A program made the position numbers and the translations under genes. From positions 2,480,001 to 2,544,000 of the forward strand of contig NZ_CP168493.1 in the NCBI RefSeq assembly GCF_042945595.1: a stretch of DNA of 64,000 nucleotides, in the 5' to 3' direction. Shown piece by piece: positions 16,791 through 25,035 of this stretch. Origin of the DNA: Psychrobacillus sp042945595 (GTDB taxonomy: Bacteria; Bacillota; Bacilli; Bacillales_A; Planococcaceae). How positions within the stretch are numbered: the stretch's first letter is position 1; each line of letters opens with the position of its first letter. Under the pieces are notes generated by a model. It searched no databases, was not told the DNA's origin, and saw only the letters and a program-made list of their open reading frames with translations.

Positions 16791-18503
16791 TTGCTTGTTT
16801 CTACAATCGGATCAATAGTAAGAAGTTTTGTGGATGGTGTAATTGCTATAAACGAGGACCTTGGAATTCTTTGGTATGACATAAAAGAGGAACTTCCTAT
16901 AAATGTGACAATTGGAGAATCTATTATTCATTTAATTGACTACAATACGAATCATTTAATCAATAATGATACATTTCTACTAGATATAAATGACAAACAG
17001 TTTTCAGTTAACGTTAAAGTTTTTTCTGAAGAGCCTACCTATATTTTCTTATGTTTAAAAGAGATTAATAAAGAATCTACCTCAGTGGAAGAGCGATTAT
17101 ATTGTTTAGAAAAAATAATTGAATCTCTTGATGAAGGGGTTATGATGAGCAACTTTGAAGGAGAAATTACTTTATATAATGATGCGCAGGAAAAAATGGA
17201 GGGATTATCGAGTCAAGATATACTTGGTAAACATTTATGGTCCGTTTACAATTATAATCCGCAATACTCAGAGCATCGACATACATTTAAGACTGGAAAG
17301 CCAATTTACTCAAGGTATCGTGCGCATTCCACCGTTAATGGGATACCTAAATATGTTAACTACAGTACATATCCAATTCAAAAAGACGGAAAAACTATTT
17401 CTGTATATTCACTAAGTACAAATGAATCCAAATTGAAAGATCGCCTTCATCAAACAATCGAACTAAAAAGACAGGCAAACATTAAAGGAGAAGAAAAAGC
17501 TCATTCAAAGAACGGAACTATTTTTACGTTTAATGATATAAAAGGAAAAAGTCTTGTCCTTTTAGACCTTATCAAGGAAGCTCAAAATGTTTCTATACAT
17601 AATGCGGATACGTTAATTGTGGGAGAGACAGGCACTGGTAAAGAATTATTCGCACAAAGTATGCATAATCATAGTCCTCGAGCGGACAAACCTTTTGTTG
17701 CCATAAACTGTGCTGCAATTCCTGAAAATTTACTTGAAAGCACTTTGTTTGGAACTGTTAAAGGTGCTTATACAGGTGCTACAGACCAAATTGGATTGTT
17801 TGAATATGCACAAGATGGAACACTTTTTTTGGATGAAATAAATTCAATGCCGGTTACTTTACAGACAAAATTAATGCGAGTTTTACAAGAGCGACTAGTT
17901 CGAAAAGTAGGTTCGAATGATGTGGCACCTGTAAAGTGTACTGTTATTAGTGCATGCAACGAAGATCCAGAAAAACTAATTGCCGAAAACAAAATGCGTC
18001 TTGACCTGTTTTATCGAATTGCCCATACAAGTCTTTATATTCCTCCACTGAGAGAACGGAAAGAAGATGTACATTTTTTCATCAACTATTTCTTAAAATC
18101 ATTTCAAGCAAAGTTTACTAAAAGAGTTCCAGACCTCTCGAATATACTACAAAAAAGTTTGCTTCAATATTCGTGGCCCGGGAACATTCGAGAGCTAGAG
18201 CATCTGATAGAAAACCTAATTATACGAGTACCTGAAAATGCAGATGTTATTGAAGTGGATCATCTTCCATCTTATATACGAGGAAAAATACTAATGGCGC
18301 ATAAAAATAATTCAGCTGATCAAAGTAATGAAATGCAAAGACCACTGAAAAAAATCTTTAAAAGTTCGGAAAAGCAACTAATTGAAACAACATTAATGCA
18401 ATCCGACTGGAATGTATCGCAGGCTGCAAAAAAACTTGGCATCACTCGGCAAAGCTTGCAATATCATATTAAAAAACATGATTTGGAAAAACCTACAGTA
18501 TAA
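16791..18503 (+). CDS. Sigma-54-dependent transcriptional activator (RocR-like)
   Basis: A 570-residue enhancer-binding protein: an N-terminal sensory region of unknown type (1-100), a PAS domain (about 105-210), an AAA+ domain with Walker A GETGTGKE (278-285), the sigma-54 contacting loop GAYTGA (325-330; consensus GAFTGA) and Walker B GTLFLDEI (343-350), and a C-terminal Fis-type helix-turn-helix (about 530-565, NVSQAAKKLGITRQSLQYHI). Layout resembles RocR of Bacillus. Start is a TTG at 16791, with GAAAGGAG ten bases upstream. It lies between two hutU genes, both with sigma-54 promoters, so it is the likely hut activator, perhaps sensing urocanate or histidine. Confidence 0.92.
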   Translation: MLVSTIGSIVRSFVDGVIAINEDLGILWYDIKEELPINVTIGESIIHLIDYNTNHLINNDTFLLDINDKQFSVNVKVFSEEPTYIFLCLKEINKESTSVEERLYCLEKIIESLDEGVMMSNFEGEITLYNDAQEKMEGLSSQDILGKHLWSVYNYNPQYSEHRHTFKTGKPIYSRYRAHSTVNGIPKYVNYSTYPIQKDGKTISVYSLSTNESKLKDRLHQTIELKRQANIKGEEKAHSKNGTIFTFNDIKGKSLVLLDLIKEAQNVSIHNADTLIVGETGTGKELFAQSMHNHSPRADKPFVAINCAAIPENLLESTLFGTVKGAYTGATDQIGLFEYAQDGTLFLDEINSMPVTLQTKLMRVLQERLVRKVGSNDVAPVKCTVISACNEDPEKLIAENKMRLDLFYRIAHTSLYIPPLRERKEDVHFFINYFLKSFQAKFTKRVPDLSNILQKSLLQYSWPGNIRELEHLIENLIIRVPENADVIEVDHLPSYIRGKILMAHKNNSADQSNEMQRPLKKIFKSSEKQLIETTLMQSDWNVSQAAKKLGITRQSLQYHIKKHDLEKPTV

Positions 18504-18507
18504 GATA

Positions 18508-18550
18508 AAAAACAGCACGGAATATTTTTATCAAATTCCGCGCTGTTTTT
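18508..18550. terminator. Bidirectional terminator between activator and hutU copy 2
   Basis: A 16-bp stem AAAAACAGCACGGAAT (18508-18523 with 18535-18550) with one A-C mismatch on the plus strand that becomes a G-U pair on the minus strand, flanked by A and T runs. It serves two convergent genes. Confidence 0.8.
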
Positions 18551-18572
18551 CTTATGTTAAATTATTTATACA

Positions 18573-20294
18573 TTAAGCTTTCGCTTCTTCTTTTTTAAGA
18601 TCTTTCGGTCCAAATGTAGCTTCACGTTTCCACCATAATGGAATTTTAATGCTTTCATCCGTTAACTTTCCTTTTCCATTCGCAACGTCTTGTGCAATTT
18701 CATAACCAGCTTGCGCGTGGCGAACAACTCCAATTCCAGAGTCCACAGTCATTGCTACTTCTAGTCTCATATCCGATTCCGCTGTTCCGTCCGCTACCAT
18801 TGTAACGCCCGTATGAACCGCTTCACCCATTGAATAGTTCGCTTGGATGGCGATCAAATCACACATGCCGACTGCGTTTAATAGTCCGTTCAACATCGGC
18901 CAGTCAGAGATTAAATCACTGCCGTCTTTCATATTTTCTGATTCGAATGTCGGATTCACGATAGAACCTGAGTCTAGATTGTCACGAGAGAACGCAACTG
19001 GTCCAGCTAATTCCCCACGGCGAATCATATCGTTTACTTCTAATGCAAATGCTTTACGTTGACCAAAGCCCATATAACAGATACGTGCTGGAAGAGCTTC
19101 GATGGGAATATGTTCTTTTGCCAGCTTGATCCAACGTGTTACCAGGTGATCGTCGCTGAATTTCTCTAAAATCATATCGTCAATTTTTCGTAAGTCTTCT
19201 GCTTCTCCTGATAAACAGATCCACCGGAATGGTCCGCGACCTTCACAAAATAGTGGACGGATGTATTCCGCGACGAAACCTGGAAGACGCTTCGCTTCTT
19301 TTGCATCCATTCCTGCATCGATACATTCTTTTCGGTGACTTGTTCCATATTCGAATGAATGAACGCCTAGATCCATGAATTTAATAAGCGCTTTCAATTC
19401 ACGAATCATTGTTTCGCGACCTTTTTCCAAGTATAAAGTGCGATCTGTATCGCGAAGATGTTCTGCTTCTTCTACTGTATATCCGGATGGCAAGTAAGAT
19501 ATTGGATCATGACCTGGTGTCATCGATGTAGAGATATCCGGTAACCAGCCTTTTTCTAGCACTTCTTCAAATACATCTGCAGCGTTTCCTACGACTGCAA
19601 TACCAAGTGGTTTTCCAGCAGCTGCATAATCTTTCGCTTTAGCAATTGCTTCGTCAAGTGAACCCGCTAGTTCATCGATGAATCCTTTGTCAATTCTTCT
19701 TTTGATGATTTTCACGTCTGCATCCACAAGAATTGCTACTCCACCATGCATCGTCATCGCACGTGTTTGGTTACCACCCATTCCCCCTGCTCCTGCAGTT
19801 AAAAGGATTTTTCCAACAAGTGAATCGTTGTAGTGCAGGCGAGCAATCGCAGAAAGGGTTTCAAATGTTCCTTGGATTACCCCTTGCGTGCCGATATATT
19901 CCCAAGGTGCCGCAGTATAGTTTGCGTAGATCGTTAAGTTTTTATCTTGTAAATCATAAAATGTTGGCCAATCTGCTTTCATAATGTTTGTCGTTGCCAT
20001 GACAACGGTTGGTGCATATTTATGTGTTTTGAAAATCGCTACCGGCATACCAGATTGAACTACTAGTGTTTCATCATCTTCTAACTCTTTTAATGACTTT
20101 ACAATTGCGTGGTAGGATTCCCAGTTACGAGCCGCTTTCCCGATACCACCGTAGATGACAAGCTCTTCCGGTTTCTCTGCATTCTCCATATTGTTTTCAA
20201 GCATACGTAAAATCGATTCTTGTCTCCATCCTTTACAACGTAACTCGGGTCCTCTTTGTGCTTTTACGGAATATAAAATTTCTGGTGTTGTCAT
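18573..20294 (-). CDS. hutU: Urocanate hydratase, copy 2
   Basis: A second 573-residue urocanate hydratase, almost identical to the copy at 14711-16429, with all conserved blocks present (GAGGMGGNQ, LFCEGRGPFRW). Differences at DNA level are mostly synonymous and are concentrated in parts of the gene, which suggests partial gene conversion. It carries its own copy of the sigma-54 promoter 50-66 bp upstream. It is transcribed alone, ending at the terminator it shares with the convergent activator gene. It may raise urocanate hydratase dosage relative to the rest of the pathway. Confidence 0.95.
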   Translation of the reverse strand: MTTPEILYSVKAQRGPELRCKGWRQESILRMLENNMENAEKPEELVIYGGIGKAARNWESYHAIVKSLKELEDDETLVVQSGMPVAIFKTHKYAPTVVMATTNIMKADWPTFYDLQDKNLTIYANYTAAPWEYIGTQGVIQGTFETLSAIARLHYNDSLVGKILLTAGAGGMGGNQTRAMTMHGGVAILVDADVKIIKRRIDKGFIDELAGSLDEAIAKAKDYAAAGKPLGIAVVGNAADVFEEVLEKGWLPDISTSMTPGHDPISYLPSGYTVEEAEHLRDTDRTLYLEKGRETMIRELKALIKFMDLGVHSFEYGTSHRKECIDAGMDAKEAKRLPGFVAEYIRPLFCEGRGPFRWICLSGEAEDLRKIDDMILEKFSDDHLVTRWIKLAKEHIPIEALPARICYMGFGQRKAFALEVNDMIRRGELAGPVAFSRDNLDSGSIVNPTFESENMKDGSDLISDWPMLNGLLNAVGMCDLIAIQANYSMGEAVHTGVTMVADGTAESDMRLEVAMTVDSGIGVVRHAQAGYEIAQDVANGKGKLTDESIKIPLWWKREATFGPKDLKKEEAKA

Positions 20295-20343
20295 TGTAAG
20301 TTCCCCCTAAAAAAATTTAATTGTGTTTTACACTATTCTATAA

Positions 20344-20360
20344 TGCAAGAGTCGTGCCAA
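20344..20360 (-). promoter_or_regulatory. Sigma-54 (-24/-12) promoter of hutU copy 2
   Basis: On the minus strand TTGGCACGACTCTTGCA, identical to the element before hutU copy 1 and embedded in about 50 bases shared by both upstream regions, after which the two sequences diverge. Confidence 0.92.
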
Positions 20361-20488
20361 TTTTCTTAATTAAATAAAAATAATTTATTTTGTAAGTGAG
20401 AAGTGTTTAATATCAACTGTTTTTAAATTTATTAATTTCTTCTCTCATAATCCATAACTAATTACAGTTTAATAACAGTGAAAAAATC

Positions 20489-20590
20489 GCAGATAATTTT
20501 TGCTATATTGTAAAAAATGCATGAATACCAAGAATAATTTGATAACTAGTTATAAATTTAGCTTTTATAATGGTGCAGATAAAATTTTCT
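20489..20590. promoter_or_regulatory. Candidate upstream activator sites for hutU copy 2
   Basis: Two matches to GCAGATAAWWTTTT at 20489-20502 and 20575-20588, 145 and 231 bp upstream of the promoter core. The second shares GGTGCAGATAAA with the distal site of hutU copy 1. The spacing of the proximal site to the promoter differs by one base between the two genes. The remainder of 20361-20700 is AT-rich with no coding signal. Confidence 0.6.
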
Positions 20591-20707
20591 CATCAATTTT
20601 TCCTATTACATTTCTATAGATTCTATCTATAGAGATAATATTCAGAACAGTTTAGGAATGATAAAATATAGCTAATTGGTGAAGTATTTTAGAATAGTAG
20701 TGATTGA

Positions 20708-21211
20708 ATGGATAATATTTTTGAAACAGATCGATTGTATTTATGTGTATTGGAGGAAGCTCATTTAGAGTACGTGAAACAATTTTTCGGGGATGAAGAA
20801 GTGATGGCATTATGTGATGGAGCAACCTCCCATGAAGTATAACTACAAGTTATAGAAGGTTATCGTAAATGTCACGTAGATAAAGGTTTATCTGTATACG
20901 CTGTAATAGAGAAAGAAACGAATGAAGTAATTGGTTCAGCAGGATTTAATATGACAGGCTCAGTAAATGAGGTAGAGTTAATTTATCATTTTAGTAAATT
21001 TTTTTTGGGAAAGGGCTATGCAACCGAAGCGGCATCTGCTTGTTTGGAACTAGCTAAAAACCATGGTAAAGTAGACCTCGTGACAGCTTCAGCAATCCTC
21101 ATAATACAGTCTCTTTAAAAATTTTAGAAAAGGTTGGTTTTACTTTTTAAAGGTATGAAATGGTTTGATGATATGGAGCAAGAAGAACCTTATTATGAAT
21201 ACAAAATATAG
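20708..21211 (+). pseudogene. Decayed GNAT family N-acetyltransferase
   Basis: Reading from ATG 20708 gives a GNAT-like opening (ETDRLYLCVLEEAHLEYVKQ), an in-frame TAA after residue 44, then VIEKETNEVIGSAGFN and the acetyl-CoA-binding stretch GKGYATEAASACLELAK in the same frame. A one-base loss near 21093 shifts the frame (SANPHNTVSLKILEKVGF continues in another frame) and a second shift near 21148 is needed to reach the C-terminus EQEEPYYEYKI. One stop and two frameshifts show that the gene is dead. Ribosomal-protein-serine acetyltransferases of this shape are common in Bacillales. Confidence 0.85.
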
Positions 21212-21349
21212 TTTTCAATTGATAAATACAGATACAATAATTCCATCCGGCAACTAAAAGCGTAGTCATTGAATATCGTGTACCGTCACTTATTATTAAA
21301 TACTGCAGGCTATACGTAATTTATACATATCTACAGTATTTTCGAATAA

Positions 21350-22426
21350 TTATACATTTTGATATATTCTATTAGCTTGTTCTATGACACGCTGAATTAG
21401 TCTTTCTACTGTTTCGATTCTAGCAAGTGTGGAATTTTGACCAGACCAAAGTGACATATACTGTTTGTTATTTTGATTGGCAGAAGCTTTTCGAATTGAT
21501 TGCGTTAGCACATTTTGAACTGGAAAACCGGGAATTGAAGCTTCGTGATTTTGCATTTCCTCTATAAATTTATTTTTCATACCCCTTGCCCATCTACCAG
21601 AAAATGCACGAGTTAACTTAGTATCATCTTGCTTCGAATGAAGGATTGATTCTTTATGTACTTGGTGTGCTCCACTTTCTTCACATGTCAAAAATGCAGT
21701 GCCCATTTGAACAGCTTTAGACCCTAGGCATAATGCAGCCATTAGTCCTCTTCCATCCATAATGCCTCCAGCTGCAATAACTGGAATGCTTACATTGTCC
21801 ACAACCTGTGGAATTAAAGTCATTAAACCAATTAAACTTTCCTCATGGTCACTTAAGAAGTTGCTCCTATGTCCTCCTGCCTCACTTCCTTGCACAACTA
21901 CTGCATCCATTTCTATTTTTTCAATTGCAACTGCCTCTGTCACAGTGGTAGCTGTACCAATCGTTATTACATTGTAATGTTTTAATTTCCCCATTACTTC
22001 TACAGTTGGAATTCCAAATGTAAAGGAACAAATAGGAACGTTTTCTTCTATAACAACTTGTATTTGTTCCATATATGAATGAAAAACATTCTCCACGATC
22101 GGTAGAATAACCTTTTCAACTGGAATATTCAATTCCCCATGATAATGATTTAACAGTTTATTCATCATTTCTACTTCATCTTCTTTTATCTGAAAATCGT
22201 TCGGTACAAATAAATTAACACCAAAATTATTTGCTGTTAACTGCTTTACTTCTCTAATCTGTTGGCGCAATTCATGCGCGCTCAAATACCCTGCTCCAAT
22301 CATTCCAAGAGCTCCGTTATTGGATACAATAGCTACAAACTTAGAAGTAGTAATTCCCCCGGCCATTGGTGCTTGAATGATGGGATAATCTAGACCTAAA
22401 AGTTTAGTGATCTCATTTTTTAGCAT
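21350..22426 (-). CDS. Nitronate monooxygenase family protein
   Basis: A 358-residue FMN-dependent TIM-barrel protein of the 2-nitropropane dioxygenase/nitronate monooxygenase family. It opens LGLDYPIIQAPMAGGITTSK, has the flavin-binding GSEAGGH (about 182-190) and AAGGIMDGRG (about 217-227). These enzymes oxidise alkyl nitronates such as propionate 3-nitronate, probably as detoxification. An ATG start at 22426 follows AAGGAG. It ends an accessory run of small genes; its partner genes suggest no common pathway. Confidence 0.88.
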   Translation of the reverse strand: MLKNEITKLLGLDYPIIQAPMAGGITTSKFVAIVSNNGALGMIGAGYLSAHELRQQIREVKQLTANNFGVNLFVPNDFQIKEDEVEMMNKLLNHYHGELNIPVEKVILPIVENVFHSYMEQIQVVIEENVPICSFTFGIPTVEVMGKLKHYNVITIGTATTVTEAVAIEKIEMDAVVVQGSEAGGHRSNFLSDHEESLIGLMTLIPQVVDNVSIPVIAAGGIMDGRGLMAALCLGSKAVQMGTAFLTCEESGAHQVHKESILHSKQDDTKLTRAFSGRWARGMKNKFIEEMQNHEASIPGFPVQNVLTQSIRKASANQNNKQYMSLWSGQNSTLARIETVERLIQRVIEQANRIYQNV

Positions 22427-22440
22427 TCATTCTACTCCTT

Positions 22441-22944
22441 TTACTTTTTACTTTTAATTACTTTCCACTTTGGGTAATAGTTTTCTTTTAACCCTAAATC
22501 ACCTGTTTTTAGCCATTCGAATGCTTTCAAGACTAATGGTGAGGCATTTCCAATGGAAATCTCTTCTTCCGAAGCCCATACAGCTCCAAGTGAGTCTTGC
22601 CCTTCAAATTGTTCTGGTTCTATTAAATCTCCTCCTATTTGCTTTACTAAATAATAAACTGCAATATGATATTCATCTGTCAAACCTCTCCAATCCGAGG
22701 AAAGCGTGAAATCGGTAATGCCTATGTTTTTAATAATATCGACTTCAAATCCAGTTTCCTCTAAAAACTCTCTTTTCATTGCAACTACTAAACTTTCTCT
22801 ATCTTCCAAACTGCCTCCTGGAAGGTCGTAGCAATTTATGTAAGGGCCACCTTTTTTGTTGATTACAAGTAACTTGCCATTTTGTACACATATACCATAA
22901 ACGCCAAATGCACGGTGGAAGTTTCTTTCGTTACCTTGTACCAC
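22441..22944 (-). CDS. NUDIX hydrolase
   Basis: A 167-residue protein with an intact Nudix box (GGSLEDRESLVVAMKREFLE followed by ETG, about 43-66), so it should hydrolyse a nucleoside diphosphate derivative; substrate unknown. The apparent start is a GTG at 22944 without a convincing ribosome binding site, inside the 3' end of the frameshifted grpB. This out-of-frame overlap of about 80 bp suggests that the original intergenic DNA was lost by deletion; the true start could lie a few codons further in. It ends 14 bp before the nitronate monooxygenase gene. Confidence 0.78.
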   Translation of the reverse strand: MVQGNERNFHRAFGVYGICVQNGKLLVINKKGGPYINCYDLPGGSLEDRESLVVAMKREFLEETGFEVDIIKNIGITDFTLSSDWRGLTDEYHIAVYYLVKQIGGDLIEPEQFEGQDSLGAVWASEEEISIGNASPLVLKAFEWLKTGDLGLKENYYPKWKVIKSKK

Positions 22945-23448
22945 TTCTTTGCAGCTTGTTCAATCTCTTTTACTAGTTGTTCCTTTCCCTTAATATAAGA
23001 CTCAATTTCATAAGGAAATTGTTTTGCTAATGCTTCCTTTAATTCTCCATACCCTATTGCCACTGTAGGATGCTTGATTAGGTAATCTCTAAAAGCAATA
23101 TATCTTTCTTTTTCTGGACTATCCATTTCATATATATGAACATGATGCGTTCGATTATTTCCGCCTTTTTGAAAATACCTACGCCCAGGAAGTCCATTTT
23201 CTCCTTTTGGTTCGTAGCCAATTACAATCATTGCGTCGTTAAATGCATCAATTTTATTAATATCCCGAACAACCGGCATTATATCAATAATTGGTTTCGC
23301 GCGTAAACCATACACAGAAGTACTACCAATATGGTGTATCGTTATAATTTCCGAACCAAAAATCTTTTGAAGTTTCTCCGCCTCCTCTTCAAACCTTTTC
23401 CTTCCAATCATCCGAATAAGAAACTACTTCCACTTTCCTTATGTTCAT
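22863..23448 (-). pseudogene. GrpB/UPF0157 family protein, frameshifted
   Basis: The genuine start is ATG 23448, which overlaps the stop of the DUF402 gene (ATGA) and has AGAGGGGAG upstream. It reads MNIRKVEVVSYSDDWKEK and then hits TGA. The rest of the protein (RFEEEAEKLQKIFGSE, IGSTSVYGLRAKPIIDIMPV) continues in another frame from about 23395. GrpB-type proteins, related to nucleotidyltransferases, normally begin with this KVEVV-Y block, so a frameshift near 23388-23400 breaks the gene. The C-terminus also runs past its usual end (EIEQAAKKWYK) into the NUDIX gene. A shortened product from ATG 23411 is conceivable. Confidence 0.7.
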
Positions 23449-23996
23449 TCTCCCCTCTGAAATTGTGCTTTTAACAGTTCTTTATGATCTTTTGAAAATT
23501 GAAGTAAAGGAAATTTTTGTTCTCGAATAAGCGAGATAATTCTATTCGTTTCATTCCAAGCTAGGTCATACATATTTTGATTGATGCTTCCACCAACTAA
23601 TGCTTCCTCTAGTTCATCCTCATCCAAAAGAATAATCTCTCCCGTAGGTAATATGACAATATCAAGAAATAAATCTTCCCACCATGGCACATTATTTTCT
23701 ATTCCTATTTCATTGCAAATATCTATATACCACTGGACTATTTCGCCTTTTGAATCAAACATTGTAGTTAGAGCAAAATTTTCGCCAACAGGGAAATGCT
23801 GCATCCACGTATATCCATTGTCTACAATACAATTGCTTTGATCGTCATAATCTACCCATAAAGGCTCTTTAACTTGAACTAAATGTAATAGTGTTATAGT
23901 TCCCGTAAACTCTTTTGTCTCAATATAGGATTGCACATACTCTCTTTTAACAATTCTTTTCCAATCTGAACGATTCCCATATCTCTTTTTTAACAT
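23445..23996 (-). CDS. DUF402 domain protein
   Basis: A 183-residue cytoplasmic protein of the DUF402 family, recognised by WVDYDDQ...DNGYTWMQHFP, the block FDSKGEIVQWYIDICNEIG and LFLDIVILPTGEIILLDEDE. Relatives include nucleoside di/triphosphate phosphatases (Ntdp of Bacillus) and FomD; the conserved acidic residues fit a metal-dependent phosphatase, but the substrate of this subgroup is unknown. Its stop overlaps the authentic grpB start by 4 bp, so the two were once translated together. Confidence 0.8.
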   Translation of the reverse strand: MLKKRYGNRSDWKRIVKREYVQSYIETKEFTGTITLLHLVQVKEPLWVDYDDQSNCIVDNGYTWMQHFPVGENFALTTMFDSKGEIVQWYIDICNEIGIENNVPWWEDLFLDIVILPTGEIILLDEDELEEALVGGSINQNMYDLAWNETNRIISLIREQKFPLLQFSKDHKELLKAQFQRGE

Positions 23997-24011
23997 GCTT
24001 ATCCCCCTCGC

Positions 24012-24407
24012 CTATTCCTGCTGGATATCCAAGCCTTGATAAAATTCGTCTACAATTGGATACATATCAGGTTCTGTATAATAATAATGATTGTTAACTT
24101 GATTCAAAGTAAACATGAATGACTCTTCGCCTTTAAATAATGTACTAGCGTATTTATATCCCTTAACAGTTTCTTGTTTATCTTCAGGGATGAATTGAAT
24201 ATCTTTGATTTTCTCAAGGTATTCGTCAATTACTACTTTTTCTGAAACAATTTTTTGGTGGCCTGTAGTTCCATCTAAAATAATCATTTGATCAACATCG
24301 GCAAATTCACCTTTGTAAAGTTGTGGAAGTGTTTTGGATTCTAAAGAGTTACATCCTACCAAAATCAGTAAAAGCATATAAACAATACATACTTTTGTAT
24401 ACTTCAA
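24012..24407 (-). CDS. Small lipoprotein of unknown function
   Basis: A 131-residue protein with a lipoprotein signal peptide (MKYTKVCIVYMLLLILVGC, lipobox LVGC, cysteine near residue 19), so it should be anchored on the outer face of the membrane. The mature part (LDGTTGHQKIVSE, IKDIQFIPEDKQ) resembles small Bacillus lipoproteins with no assigned role. It lies 15 bp before the DUF402 gene. GGAGGAG precedes the ATG. Confidence 0.75.
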   Translation of the reverse strand: MKYTKVCIVYMLLLILVGCNSLESKTLPQLYKGEFADVDQMIILDGTTGHQKIVSEKVVIDEYLEKIKDIQFIPEDKQETVKGYKYASTLFKGEESFMFTLNQVNNHYYYTEPDMYPIVDEFYQGLDIQQE

Positions 24408-24435
24408 TAAAACTCCTCCTGTTTTATATATTTTT

Positions 24436-24846
24436 CTATTTTTGAAATAGATAAGGTATCGACGATTTCAATAACCCATCTACACCTCCAGGGTAATAAG
24501 GCATTAGCTCATTCGCTTTTTGAACATCTACCCATTTTATTTCTGCTATTTCATCCTCATCCTGAATGGAGCAATGTCCTGCAATGATATTTACTTTAAA
24601 AGTTATAAATAATGCATGTTTCCCCTTATGTTCAAAAGAAGCTTCATTTAATGCCACAACTTTCTCCACTTCAACCGTTAAACCAGTTTCTTCTCTCACT
24701 TCACGGATAACAGCCTGTTCCAATGTTTCTTCTACTTCAACCGCACCACCCGGGAGAGTCCAACTGGATCCAACATTATTAACCATCAAAACCTTCTTTT
24801 CACTTTCGTTATAGATCAATGCATACACTACATCTACTCTTCTCAT
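24436..24846 (-). CDS. NUDIX hydrolase
   Basis: With the start at ATG 24846 (AAAGGGTGG about ten bases upstream) the protein is 136 residues, a normal MutT-like length; an upstream frame extension to 24936 has no ribosome site. The Nudix box GGAVEVEETLEQAVIREVRE followed by ETG (about 37-60) is complete. Substrate unknown; MutT-type relatives clear oxidised or unusual nucleotides. It heads the minus-strand accessory run and is divergent from the MFS transporter gene. Confidence 0.82.
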   Translation of the reverse strand: MRRVDVVYALIYNESEKKVLMVNNVGSSWTLPGGAVEVEETLEQAVIREVREETGLTVEVEKVVALNEASFEHKGKHALFITFKVNIIAGHCSIQDEDEIAEIKWVDVQKANELMPYYPGGVDGLLKSSIPYLFQK

Positions 24847-25035
24847 TAATATATTCCACCCTTTTATAGCATAAATTATACCAAATGTTTTTTCTGAATT
24901 GTGAATAAATGAAGGGATGCTAGTTTCTTTTAACAAAAGAAAGCAATTTTGTACGAAAATCAGTTACAATATGGAAATATGTCAAACTCAATATAAATTG
25001 TAGATGATTAGATTTATTTAAGAAGGAGAATTTTT

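Noticed and set aside
21298..21341. AAATACTG...CAGTATTT inverted repeat as terminator of the nitronate monooxygenase gene
   Set aside because: The arms are 36 bp apart edge to edge, with only 8 bp of pairing and no T-tract on the relevant strand.
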